A stretch of 64,000 nucleotides of DNA from JACCZX01 sp963710675 (GTDB lineage: Bacteria > Pseudomonadota > Gammaproteobacteria > Burkholderiales > Burkholderiaceae_F): assembly GCA_963710675.1 (NCBI GenBank), contig CAVQBE010000021.1, positions 62,001 to 126,000 on the forward strand, in the 5' to 3' direction. Position 1 is the stretch's first letter, and every line of letters starts with the position of its first letter. Shown here one piece after another: positions 37,494-46,236 of the stretch. The notes beneath the pieces are model-generated. The model saw only the letters and a program-made list of their open reading frames with translations, searched no databases and was not told where the DNA came from. Position numbers and translations under genes: made by a program.

Positions 37494-37510
37494 CGCTCCC
37501 CCAAAAGCAA

Positions 37511-37616
37511 AGACGGGCGGCAAGCCGCCCGTCAAGCTACGCCGCGTTGATCGGCGGCAACGCCGTCCGTTCGAACGGCGCTGCAAATGCCGCGGGCAAA
37601 GCCCGTCGGCATTTGC
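37511..37616 (-). other. Three hairpins between TRAP receptor and permease genes
   Basis: Perfect inverted repeats occur in order: GACGGGCGGC with GCCGCCCGTC (37511-37532, 2-base centre), the 12-base palindrome CCGTTCGAACGG within about 37561-37580, and GCAAATGCCG with CGGCATTTGC (37583-37616) enclosing CGGGC-AAA-GCCCG. They fill the receptor-permease gap. This suits mRNA processing or partial termination that gives more receptor than permease, a common arrangement. Confidence 0.6.
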
Positions 37617-37617
37617 G

Positions 37618-38603
37618 TTACTTCATCCAGCCCTTTTCCTTGTAGTAGCGCACCGCCCCTTCGTGCAATGGCGCCGACAAGCCATTCTTAATCATGTCTT
37701 CCGGTTTCAGATTCGCCAACGCCGGATGCAGCTTCTTGAACTCATCGAGATTGTCGAATACCGCTTTGGTGACCGTGTAGACCACATCAGCAGGCACCTT
37801 GGCCGACGAAACGATCGTTGCCTGCACACCGAACGTCGTCGTCGGGTTCGGGTTGTTCGGATACATACCGCCAGGAATCGTCGCGACTGCGTAGTACGGA
37901 CGCTCTTTGATCAGCTTGTCGACCGCAGGGCCGGTCAACGAAATCAATTTCGCGCCGCAGATCGTCGTCGGATCCTGAATATTGGCCGACGGATGGCCGA
38001 CCCCGTAAAAGAATCCATCGATCTTGCCGTCGCATAAAGCCGAGCCGTGCTCATCCGGACGCAGCTCCGATGCAAGCGCAAAGTCGCCCATCTTCCAGCC
38101 CATCGCGGCAAGCAGCTCTTCCATGGAAGAGCGCGTTCCGGAACCGGGATTGCCGACGTTGAAGCGCTTGCCTTTGAAGTCTTCAAACTTGGTGATGTTC
38201 GCTTCTTTGCGTGCCGCACCGTGAAAGGCTCGGGGTGCAAGGCGAACACCGCGCGAATGTCGCTCATCGCGCCGTCTTTCTTAAACGCACCCTCGCCTTT
38301 GGTCGCAAAGAACTGCACGTCGGACTGGGACACGCCGAACTCCAGCTCGCCCGACTTCAGAAGGTTGACGTTGGCCACCGAACCGCCGGTCGACTCGACC
38401 GAGCAGCGCATCCCGTGCTTGGCGCGATCACGATTGACGATGCGGCAGATTGCACCACCTGCCGGGTAATAAACACCCGTCACGCCGCCGGTGCCAATCG
38501 TGATAAAGCGTTGCTGCTGCGCGGCCGCGATACCTGGCAACATCGCAGCGGCAGTAAACGCGGCCGCCAATGAAGCCGCGCAGATTGAAATTCTGAACCT
38601 CAT
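37618..38603 (-). CDS. TAXI-family TRAP solute-binding protein, frameshifted
   Basis: About 328 residues. Signal peptide MRFRISICAASLAAAFTAAA ends near AAA|QQQRF. Then FITIGTGGVTGVYYPAGGAI and CSVESTGGSVANVNLLKSGE show the TAXI family. An indel near 38219 breaks the frame between PEPFTV and the continuation EANITKFEDFKGKRFNVGNP. The later part reads MGWKMGDFALASELRP and GMYPNNPNPTTTFGVQAT. TAXI receptors bind carboxylates or amino acids such as glutamate. The gene precedes the fused permease. Confidence 0.9.
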
Positions 38604-38752
38604 TTGTCCGTCTCCTTAAATCCCCTCAGTGGAACGGGCACGTTACGCGTCGCGGCAGTACGACGCAAGACCAAAGCGCCCGGCGGAGGCGAGCGGGACG
38701 CCATCGCAAACCCTAGCAACCGGATTGCCGCACCTTCTTCTCTTTTTCAGCC

Positions 38753-40096
38753 CTAAGTCCTGACCGACTGCACCACAGTGTTCACGGCTTCGGTGAGTCG
38801 GCCGATCAGCAAATCGAGCTCTTCATCGGAAATGATGAAGGGTGGAGCAAGCAGCACATGGTCGCCGCGCGCGCCATCGATGGTGCCGCCCATGGGATAG
38901 CACAACATCCCGGCATCCATCGCGGCTTTCTTTACCTTGGCGTGCACCTTGAACGCCGGTTCGAACGGCTGTTTGGTCGCGCGATCAGCAACCAGCTCGA
39001 CAGCCTGAAACAGTCCTCGCCCACGAATGTCACCGACGTGAGGATGTTCGCGAAACGCTTCGCTGAGCCGCACACCCAATCGTGCACCCTGTTGCGCGCA
39101 GCGCTCGACCAATTTGTCGCGCGCGAAAACCTGCTGCACAGCAAGCGCTGCGGCGCACGCCACTGGATGACCGATGTAGGTGTGGCCGTGCTGGAAAAAC
39201 CCGGAGCCCGCACCAATCGCGTCGATCACCTTGGCGTTGATCAACACCGCCCCCACCGGCTGATAGCCGCCGCCCAGACCTTTCGCAATCGCCATCAGGT
39301 CGGGCACGATGCCTTCTTGTTCGCACGCGTGCAACGTGCCGGTTCTCCCCATGCCGCACATCACTTCGTCGAGAATTAACAGCATGCCGTGCCGATCGCA
39401 GATCTCGCGCACGCGCTTGAAGTAACCGGGCGGCGGAGTCAATGCGCCGCTCGTTGCACCACCGACGGTCTCGGCAACAAATGCAATGACGTTCTCACCG
39501 CCGAGGCGATCGACCACCCGCTGCAGCTCCAGCGCTAGGCGGTCACCGTACTGCTCGGCCGATTCGTCGTCGCGCTGATCGCGATACGCATACGTCGGTG
39601 AAACGTGTTCGACGTCGATCAGCATCGGGGCGAACTGCCGGCGGCGCCACTGATTGCCACCGACCGCAAGCGCTCCGAGCGTGTTGCCGTGATAGCTGTT
39701 GCGTCGTGCGATGAAACGCGCGCGCTGCGGTTCACCCTTTTCAACGAAATACTGCCGCGCGAGCTTCAGCGCAGCTTCCATCGCTTCGGAGCCGCCCGAC
39801 ACCAGATACGCGTGCGAAGTACCGCTGGGCGCAGACGCAATCAACGTATCAGCCAGCCGCTCAGCGACTTCGGTCGAAAAGAAACTCGTGTGCGCGTACG
39901 CGATGCGATCGATCTGTGCGTGCATCGCGGCAAGCACATCGGGATGGCCATGGCCGAGACACGACACCGCTGCGCCACCGGACGCGTCCAGGTACTTCTT
40001 GCCTGCGCTGTCAGTGATCCAACAACCCTGCGCGCTGACCGCGACCGGATAGTTGCCACGCAACTGGCGATGAAGAATGTGCGTCTCGTGATGCAT
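38753..40096 (-). CDS. Class III aminotransferase
   Basis: A 447-residue PLP enzyme of the omega-amino-acid or ornithine-like group. LVSGGSEAMEAALKLARQYF near residue 99, the Asp in LILDEVMCGMGRTG near 242, and the PLP lysine in AIAKGLGGGYQPVGAVLI near 272 are all present, with FFQHGHTYIGHPVACAAAL following. It follows dadA by only 3 bases, so they are co-transcribed. A joint role in breakdown of D- and omega-amino acids is plausible, but the substrate is not known. Confidence 0.88.
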   Translation of the reverse strand: MHHETHILHRQLRGNYPVAVSAQGCWITDSAGKKYLDASGGAAVSCLGHGHPDVLAAMHAQIDRIAYAHTSFFSTEVAERLADTLIASAPSGTSHAYLVSGGSEAMEAALKLARQYFVEKGEPQRARFIARRNSYHGNTLGALAVGGNQWRRRQFAPMLIDVEHVSPTYAYRDQRDDESAEQYGDRLALELQRVVDRLGGENVIAFVAETVGGATSGALTPPPGYFKRVREICDRHGMLLILDEVMCGMGRTGTLHACEQEGIVPDLMAIAKGLGGGYQPVGAVLINAKVIDAIGAGSGFFQHGHTYIGHPVACAAALAVQQVFARDKLVERCAQQGARLGVRLSEAFREHPHVGDIRGRGLFQAVELVADRATKQPFEPAFKVHAKVKKAAMDAGMLCYPMGGTIDGARGDHVLLAPPFIISDEELDLLIGRLTEAVNTVVQSVRT

Positions 40097-40099
40097 AGA

Positions 40100-41344
40100 T
40101 TATTGATACGTATACGGCTTGACGTCGATTGTAGGAGTGCGGCCGGCAATTGCGTCGCATACGAGTCTCGCGCTACCGCCCGCCAACGTCCAGCCCAGCG
40201 CACCGTGGCCAACGTTCAAATACAGGTGGTCAATCGGTGTGCGGCCAATAACGGGACGTCCGCTCGGCGTCGCCGGCCGCTGGCCGGCCCATGGACGGAC
40301 GTCGCCATCGATGACACTGTAGCCAAGCACTTCACGTGCGGCATCGAGCAGTGCACTGGTGCGTGCCGGCGGAATTTCGTTGCCTTCCGCACCGATTTCG
40401 ACAAATCCGGCAACTCGCACTCGGTCACCGAGTGGCGCGAAAACCACTTTGCGGCGCGCGTCAGTGATCGAAGCCTGCAGACGTATCGCGTCGGCAGCAG
40501 GACGTACGGTGATCGAATAGCCTTTGAGAGGATAGATCGGTAGATGGATCCCGGCGGTTGCTGCCATCTCACGCGCGCCGATTCCTGCCGCAAGCACATA
40601 GGCATCGGCGCGCAGCGGACCCTGGTCGGTCAACAACGCGCGCACGCTTGTTCCATCCACGTCGAAGCCACTGGCACAACGATTCAGCTGCAGGTCACCG
40701 CCACGCTGCACGATCCGCTGCGCTAGCTGCACGCAGAATTCGCCGCAGTCGGCGGCTGCGTCGCTCGCGGTCCACACGCCACCAGCAATGCGATGCGCAT
40801 ACGCCTCGAGTGCCGGCTCCTGCTCGATGCACTGCGTGCGTGTCAGAACGGTTTGCCTGCTGCCCAGGCCTGCCTGGTACAGCACCTGCGCTTTTGCCGA
40901 CGCGAGCGATCGAGCGTCGGGATAAACGACGAGCTTGCCGCCACGCGTGAAGTGACATTCGATGCCCTCGCCTTCGATCAACGGCTCGATAAATTCGCGC
41001 GATAGCTCAGCGAGCCTCAAAAGACCAGCGGTGGTTCTGCGTGCGTCTGCATTGTTCGCGTGGCGCAGGAATTCAATGGCCCAACGCCACTGCACAGGAT
41101 CGAAGCGGAAGTGCAGCTTTAACGGCGAATCGCGCGTCAGAAACAAGCTTGGCAGGCGTGGCGGTACCGAGGCGTCGGCCAGCGGCGCGACGAACGCGTA
41201 CGAAAGTTGTGCGCCATTGCCCGCGCTCGCTCCCTGGCCGGCCGCGCCCTCACGCTCGATGAGCGTGACGCTATGGCCTTCACTTTGCAGAAAGTACGCA
41301 GAAGTCAGCCCGATGACACCGGCACCGATCACACAGATGTGCAT
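40100..41344 (-). CDS. dadA: D-amino-acid dehydrogenase small subunit-like FAD oxidoreductase
   Basis: A 414-residue DadA-like flavoprotein. Start MHICVIGAGVIGLTSAYFLQ gives the FAD-binding GxGxxG motif at once. Other matches are AAGQGASAGNGAQLSYAF, YVLAAGIGAREMA near residue 250, VFAPLGDRVRVAGFVEIG, and the C-terminal PTPSGRPVIGR-like and LYLNVGHGALGWTLAGGSAR. It oxidises D-amino acids to keto acids at the membrane with electrons going to quinone. It is followed closely by a class III aminotransferase gene. No frame breaks. Confidence 0.88.
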   Translation of the reverse strand: MHICVIGAGVIGLTSAYFLQSEGHSVTLIEREGAAGQGASAGNGAQLSYAFVAPLADASVPPRLPSLFLTRDSPLKLHFRFDPVQWRWAIEFLRHANNADARRTTAGLLRLAELSREFIEPLIEGEGIECHFTRGGKLVVYPDARSLASAKAQVLYQAGLGSRQTVLTRTQCIEQEPALEAYAHRIAGGVWTASDAAADCGEFCVQLAQRIVQRGGDLQLNRCASGFDVDGTSVRALLTDQGPLRADAYVLAAGIGAREMAATAGIHLPIYPLKGYSITVRPAADAIRLQASITDARRKVVFAPLGDRVRVAGFVEIGAEGNEIPPARTSALLDAAREVLGYSVIDGDVRPWAGQRPATPSGRPVIGRTPIDHLYLNVGHGALGWTLAGGSARLVCDAIAGRTPTIDVKPYTYQ

Positions 41345-41383
41345 CCGTGCAAGTTTAAAGAAGCATCGAATGTCAGAGCGAAC

Positions 41384-41412
41384 CAAAAAAAATGAGCGCG
41401 GTGAACGCGCTC
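41384..41412 (-). terminator. Rho-independent terminator after the repeat-protein gene
   Basis: On the minus strand GAGCGCG and CGCGCTC (41406-41412 and 41394-41400) pair around TTCAC, followed by A and eight Ts (41384-41392). It begins 20 bases after the stop of the tandem-repeat gene and lies before dadA, so it separates those transcripts. Confidence 0.8.
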
Positions 41413-41432
41413 AAATGTGCTCCAGGGAGAAA

Positions 41433-42374
41433 CTATTTCGCGGGCGGCGTCTTGGTAACCGTGCGATTGACGGTGCCGTCGGCGTTGACACTGCGCTCGA
41501 CGGTGGTCGTGCCACCCTTGGGTCCGGTCGTTACTGAATCGACTGCGCCATCGGCACCGCGCGTGCGATCAACTGTGCTCACGCCTCCCTTCGGACCCAC
41601 GACGGTTTTGTCCGTCAGTCCATCAGCGCCCCGGGTGCGATCCACGGTGGTGGAGCTTCCGTTCGCGCGAGTGCGCGTGCTGTCAACTGCGCCGTCAACG
41701 CCGCGACTGCGATCGACTGTGCTGGTGTTTCCCTTCGGGCCGGTGATCGTTGCATCGACGACACCGTCGGCGCCACGAGTGCGATCAACGATCGTCGTTT
41801 GTCCCTTCGGACCCGTAATGGTTTTGTCGATCGCACCATCGGCACCACGCGTGCGATCGACTGTTGTCACACCGCCATGTGGACCGACGATCGTCTTGTC
41901 TACTGCACCGTCAGCACCGCGCGCACGGTCAACGGTCGTCACGCCACCCTTCGGGCCTGTGACGGTCTTGTCGACCAGGCCGTCGCTGCCACGCGAACGG
42001 TCGGTCGTCGTAACGCCTCCGCGAGGACCTGTCACGGATTTGTCGACGAGCCCATCGGTGCCTCGGGAGCGATCGACATTCGTCACACCGCCGCGCGGGC
42101 CGGTTATCGTTGCGTCAGTTGTCCCGGTGCCGTCCTTGAAGCGATCAACCGTCGTTACGCCGCCATTGCGGTTGGTTCGCGTTGCGTCAACCGCACCATC
42201 GGCGCCGCGGCTGCGTTGCACGCTGGAGGTACCGCTGTGTTTGGCGCCGCCGTGGTGAGCGACGCGCGCCTCACCCGCTCGCGCATCCGCATTGACCGCT
42301 GCCACGGCCAGCGTACTTGCGACTGCCAGCGTAATAAGGCGAAAGTCGAAGACCCTTCGTAGAACACTATTCAT
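41433..42374 (-). CDS. Secreted protein made of 24-residue tandem repeats
   Basis: A 313-residue protein. A signal peptide (MNSVLRRVFDFRLITLAVAS ... AVNADA|RAGEA) is followed by a short linker and ten full plus one partial copies of a 24-residue unit with consensus GPKGGVTTVDRTRGADGAVDKTIT. Invariant features are Gly at positions 4 and 14, Val-Asp-Arg at 9-11 and Asp-Gly at 16-17. The unit seems to be two related halves, each a strand plus a tight Gly turn, which suggests a beta-solenoid or beta-hairpin stack; this is my inference. The C-terminus is TKTPPAK. No family recognised. A terminator follows. No Cys, no anchor. Confidence 0.75.
   Translation of the reverse strand: MNSVLRRVFDFRLITLAVASTLAVAAVNADARAGEARVAHHGGAKHSGTSSVQRSRGADGAVDATRTNRNGGVTTVDRFKDGTGTTDATITGPRGGVTNVDRSRGTDGLVDKSVTGPRGGVTTTDRSRGSDGLVDKTVTGPKGGVTTVDRARGADGAVDKTIVGPHGGVTTVDRTRGADGAIDKTITGPKGQTTIVDRTRGADGVVDATITGPKGNTSTVDRSRGVDGAVDSTRTRANGSSTTVDRTRGADGLTDKTVVGPKGGVSTVDRTRGADGAVDSVTTGPKGGTTTVERSVNADGTVNRTVTKTPPAK
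41457..42233 (-). repeat. 72-bp coding tandem repeats
   Basis: Ten complete 72-base units and a 60-base partial one encode the 24-residue repeats. Units 3-6 are nearly identical in protein (GPRGGVT or GPKGGVT openings), while edge units diverge (NRNGG, RANGS, GTSS). Synonymous differences between units show the array is not very recent, but it should still be liable to slip or recombine. Confidence 0.85.
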
Positions 42375-42502
42375 CTCTCGCTCCTGTTCGGTTATTAATT
42401 GAGCGTCGGTTGTTGACGCTTCAATCACAACGGCAGCGTAGGCGTGGATGCCTACCGCCGTCTCTTTCCGAACTGCGAGGATTGTTGCCAGATGTAAGCG
42501 CG

Positions 42503-43000
42503 CTAGCTCACAACTCGCCGAAAGCGGCGGGCGAACAAGATGTACATCGTTGCCGCCGATAGAATCACAAACCAAAGTAACGACCAATCGGCAATCGTCA
42601 AGCCGAGCATCTTCCAAGCCGCCTCGGAACAATCGCCGCTACCGCGAAACACCTTTGGCAGCACCTCGGTCAGCGGAAAGTTTTCGAGCATGGTCGCGAG
42701 ACCCGGACCGCACGACATCCCTTGCGGGTTCATTTGCAGCCAGACATGCCACCCCGCGATGCCAGCACCCGTTAGCGCCGACAGCAACACCAGACCACCA
42801 AACCAGCGGCTCGCCGCGCGCGGGCCAAGCGACGCAGCGATCAGCGCAAACACTGCCACCGCTAAGTAAGCGATGCGCTGAAAAATGCACAAAGGACACG
42901 GATCGAGCCCCACGACGTGCTGCAGCAGCAACCCAACTCCAATCAAGCCAAGCGAAACGACCGCGAGCGTCGAGTAAGCGATGCGCGTGTTAAGAGTCAT
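42503..43000 (-). CDS. dsbB: Disulfide bond formation protein B
   Basis: A 165-residue inner-membrane protein with four transmembrane helices. The first redox pair is DPCPLCIFQRIAYLAVA near residue 35 (CxxC), and the second is in MSCGPGLATML together with GDCSEAAW, near residues 95-125. DsbB reoxidises DsbA and passes electrons to quinone. The gene is alone on the minus strand between the repeat protein and DUF4198 genes; no dsbA is near. Confidence 0.93.
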   Translation of the reverse strand: MTLNTRIAYSTLAVVSLGLIGVGLLLQHVVGLDPCPLCIFQRIAYLAVAVFALIAASLGPRAASRWFGGLVLLSALTGAGIAGWHVWLQMNPQGMSCGPGLATMLENFPLTEVLPKVFRGSGDCSEAAWKMLGLTIADWSLLWFVILSAATMYILFARRFRRVVS

Positions 43001-43062
43001 GGCTCAATAGGGCTCGAAGTTCACGCCACGCAGACAGAGTCCTCCGCGATCACGACGTGTCA

Positions 43063-43871
43063 TCACTGCACCTCGAAGACAGTGTCGTGAAATCGCTCTC
43101 CCAATCCACGCCAGGCTTGTTCGAAGAGCGCAGCTCGGTTCCACGCAACAGCCATTTGCCGGCGCGCGCCACTTTGAAAGCAGCGCGGCCTGCTACGTCC
43201 GTTTTCCTGAAAGCGCGATTGGTTTTTCCTTCACGCACGATGCCCAGCGAAAAGTCGGCGAGCGGTGCGCCGTTTCTCAACACGCGTACCGGAAACTCAT
43301 CACCGGCGCGCAACATCGTTGGATCCTTTTCGGGAACAATCTCTAGCGGCATGCCGACCGGCTCACTCCATGAACGGTCGGCTTTGGTGCGGCTGCCACG
43401 ACCCACAGCGACAAAGGTCTTCGCATGCTTGGCATACATCTCGCGCCACGGCTTCGAACCTTTGCCGGCGTACCACGCCTGCGTCAATAGCGCAGGAGCG
43501 TCGATCTCATCCAGATAGTGCTGCACCTCCTTGCGATTCAGTTCGATCGACCTGGGCGCGAGCGATAACCATATCGTGGCGATGCCGGGATCCGACAAAG
43601 GCACCCGAAGCTCAAGTGACTTTTTTTCCGGCGACCCGGGCTGAACATCAACTGTCTTGCCACTCAGGCGAACGCGCGCGGTCGAGATTCTATTGGGGTT
43701 GATTACCGCATCGAGCGTTGCAAACTTCTCGCCGCTGGCCAGGTCGATCTGGGCAATGGTGCCCGGGAGTACCGAAGCGCGCCGCGGTTGCAGCCAGGTG
43801 TCGTGTGCCGAAGCAGGGCAACCGAAGCTGCTCAGAGCGAGCAGGATCAGCAGCCCGACCATGAGCTTCAC
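43063..43871 (-). CDS. DUF4198-domain periplasmic protein, frameshifted at the 3' end
   Basis: About 268 residues. A signal peptide (GTG or internal ATG start, MKLMVGLLILLALSSFGCPA) ends near SAHDTW, the usual DUF4198 N-terminus with a metal-binding-like His. The body has WLQPRRASVLPGTIAQIDL and RTDVAGRAAFKVARAGKWLL-like text typical of the family, often linked to nickel or cobalt uptake. Near 43075 an indel probably turns the family ending DFTTLxFEVQ into DFTTLSSRCSDDTS; the corrected stop would be 43063-43065. The start overlaps the histidine kinase stop (GTGA), implying co-translation. Confidence 0.8.
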
Positions 43872-45187
43872 TGCGGCGGCTCCGGCTGATAATGGCGCGG
43901 CAGTATGACTTTAAAAATCGTGCCGAGATCAGCGTTGGACTCCAACTCGATGGTGGCGTTCAGCAGGTCGCTCAAGCGCTTGACGATCGACAGGCCGACA
44001 CCTTCGCCTCTCTGTTGACCGACCTCGCGGGGATCGTCGTCGATAGCAGAAGGGTGGTCGTCGGCCGCCTCGGGATCGACGCCGGCCTTGCGATCGATAT
44101 CGTGCGAAGCGGCCGTGGCTGCCTTCAAAGCGCTGACCAGTGGCGCACCGGGACCCGAGTGAAACCCGGGACCCGTGTCCTGAACGGAGAACATCCAACG
44201 TTCGGCGTCGTTTTCCTTACTGTCGCCCCAGCCAACCGTCACACCACCGACGTGCGTGTACCTCAGCGCGTTGATCAGCAGATTTTGCGCAATCCTGCGA
44301 ACCTTCACCGCGTCGCCTTCGACGACTAGCGAGTCCGGACCTTCCGTTTTCAGGTACAAGTTGCGCTCGAGCGCCTGCGCCTGCAACTCCTCGCACAAGT
44401 CACGCAGCAGGTGCGCCGCATCGAACTCTTTGACCTCGAGTTGCTCGTGGCCAGCCTGCAGCCGGGCCAGGTTCATCACATCGTCAAGCATCCGGTGAAG
44501 CGATGACGTGCTTCTTTGCAGCAGCAACAGAAACCTTTCGCGAATCGCGTCCGACACCGCAGTTGAGCTGAGTCCGGTCGTCGCATTCATCACCACACCG
44601 ACATGGCCGCGCAAGTCGTGGGCGGCCTGACGCCAAAGCTCTGAGCGATCTCTTTGCAGCCGACGCTCATCGCTCAACGCGCGCGCCAAGTCGCGTACGT
44701 GGCCTTCAGCCTCGAGCTTTTCCAATTCGAAATACTCTGAAACGCTGTCACTGACGCTTTCGGCGCATAACTTGCTAAGCACACGCCGTGCAATTTGCAG
44801 CGCCTCTGGCGCGTGATGTGTGCGCGTGCGTGAGTAATGTTCCAGCTCGTCGAGCAGAACAAACTGCAGGTGTCCCCACTCACGCGTCACTTCGCGCAGC
44901 CGATATCCCTGTTGCCAGCGCTGCAACCCATGCGAAGCGGCATCTCTTTTCTGCTGCGCGTCGAGACGCTGCGGTTCAGCCGGCCATGCCTGCAATCTTC
45001 GTTCGAAGTTGTCGAGAACGTCTGGAATGTGATCGTTGAATTGTGAACGCGGCAGCGAGTTCGAGGTCGTCAGTTGGGGATCGGCATTCGCGGCCGCGCG
45101 CCACGCCTCCAATATCACTGGCCGGCGCTCGCGCAGGAACGCGGCGACGGCGTTCAACTCTTCGTCGATGATCTGTGTGCGAGCCAT
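43868..45187 (-). CDS. Soluble sensor histidine kinase with RsbRD-like N-terminus
   Basis: A 439-residue kinase without membrane segments. Residues 1-165 form an all-helical N-terminal domain (RERRPVILEAWRAAA, HGLQRWQQGYRLREVTREWG) like the RsbR N-terminal type. The H-box is QAAHDLRGHVGVVMNATTGL near residue 198, the N-box NLLINALRYTHVGG near 319, G1 VQDTGPGFHSG, and G2 GEGVGLSIVKRLSDLLNAT. A 45-residue acidic insert (DRKAGVDPEAADDHPSAIDD) separates G1 from G2. No receiver or regulator gene adjoins; downstream DUF4198 is coupled. The signal sensed is unknown. Confidence 0.85.
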   Translation of the reverse strand: MARTQIIDEELNAVAAFLRERRPVILEAWRAAANADPQLTTSNSLPRSQFNDHIPDVLDNFERRLQAWPAEPQRLDAQQKRDAASHGLQRWQQGYRLREVTREWGHLQFVLLDELEHYSRTRTHHAPEALQIARRVLSKLCAESVSDSVSEYFELEKLEAEGHVRDLARALSDERRLQRDRSELWRQAAHDLRGHVGVVMNATTGLSSTAVSDAIRERFLLLLQRSTSSLHRMLDDVMNLARLQAGHEQLEVKEFDAAHLLRDLCEELQAQALERNLYLKTEGPDSLVVEGDAVKVRRIAQNLLINALRYTHVGGVTVGWGDSKENDAERWMFSVQDTGPGFHSGPGAPLVSALKAATAASHDIDRKAGVDPEAADDHPSAIDDDPREVGQQRGEGVGLSIVKRLSDLLNATIELESNADLGTIFKVILPRHYQPEPPQ

Positions 45188-45298
45188 AGCGGGAAATTTC
45201 CGGCCGCAGCGAGGGGCGCGACCGAATAGAACCCTGCATTGTAGGGGCAGGCACGACCCGCGCTATGGGAACCCCATTGTGATGTATCGACGCAGGCC

Positions 45299-46231
45299 AT
45301 GAACGATCAAACATTGCTCGACCCGCATTCGACGCTGCGCGAATTTCTCGCGCAATCGGACTTCATGCGTCATGGTGGCGTGATGACAGACCTCGATGGG
45401 ACGGCAGTCCACGAGGAAAACGGTCGAGTTTACGTGTCGGTTCCGATGGAAACCGGGCTTAAGCGAATGCACGACCTCGGACGCGAAGTCATCATTAACT
45501 CACTGCGCTTTCCGCTGTCGGTGATTCGCACGTTCGGCAAGGCGTGGTACCAGGTAGCAGGCGTGCCGGTGCCGATCGTGTCACTGCGAGGCAGCCTTTG
45601 CGGACGCATGGTGCTGCAAAAATCGGGCGAGATAGGCTTTGAAGAGATCGAGGCTATTTGCCTTGAGCGGGAAGATGTCCGTCGCATAGTCTCGAACGCT
45701 TCCGCGCTGGTGGATGCCGGCGCGAACGAATTGCTGGTCTTTTTCTACCCCCGCGACTGGAGGCGCGGCGAGGTGATCTGGACGCCAGATGCTGCGCGTG
45801 CGCAGGACGTCGCCGCCAAGTACCGCAGCGCGTCGCAGGTGATCAGTGGCGGAGTGCAGAGGCTGGAACAGGCGCTGATGGCGGAAGAAATCTGCATGGT
45901 GTTTCAACTGCTCGATCTGCCGCAGGACCGCGCAATGGCTTATCAGCACACGCAGCGCAACAGCTTCTTCACGCATGCAGGCGTCGACAAGCACTATGGG
46001 GCGCAGCGCATTGCGCAGCGCCTCGGCATCGATCTGCTGCATTCGATCGGGGCCGGTGACTCGCCGATGGATGACTTCCTTGCCGGCGTTGGCCTGGCTG
46101 TCATCGTCGGGCGTTTGCAACTCGAGTACCAGGGACGGCTACACACCGTGCGCATCCGGGACTCGCTGGCCCTCGGCAATCTGCTCTTTTCGATTGGCGA
46201 GCTGGGCTCTAAAGTGGGTGCCCAGGAATAG
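45299..46231 (+). CDS. HAD-superfamily phosphatase (Cof/mannosyl-phosphoglycerate type)
   Basis: A 310-residue HAD hydrolase. Motif I is GVMTDLDGTAVHEENGR near residue 28, motif II is IINSLRFPLSV near 65, and motif IV is SIGAGDSPMDDFLAGVGLAV near 248, with Lys in FTHAGVDKHYG before it. The cap between motifs II and III is of the C2 type, resembling sugar-phosphate or phosphoglycerate phosphatases. The substrate is unknown. The next gene starts 5 bases later and encodes a phosphotransferase, so a pair of metabolite kinase and phosphatase may be encoded. Divergent from the histidine kinase. Confidence 0.8.
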   Translation: MNDQTLLDPHSTLREFLAQSDFMRHGGVMTDLDGTAVHEENGRVYVSVPMETGLKRMHDLGREVIINSLRFPLSVIRTFGKAWYQVAGVPVPIVSLRGSLCGRMVLQKSGEIGFEEIEAICLEREDVRRIVSNASALVDAGANELLVFFYPRDWRRGEVIWTPDAARAQDVAAKYRSASQVISGGVQRLEQALMAEEICMVFQLLDLPQDRAMAYQHTQRNSFFTHAGVDKHYGAQRIAQRLGIDLLHSIGAGDSPMDDFLAGVGLAVIVGRLQLEYQGRLHTVRIRDSLALGNLLFSIGELGSKVGAQE

Positions 46232-46236
46232 ACGCT

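Noticed and set aside
41457..42233. Regular 72-bp repeats considered as a CRISPR or satellite array
   Set aside because: Units are contiguous without spacers, stay in frame for 24 residues each, and show synonymous changes, so they are coding repeats of a secreted protein.
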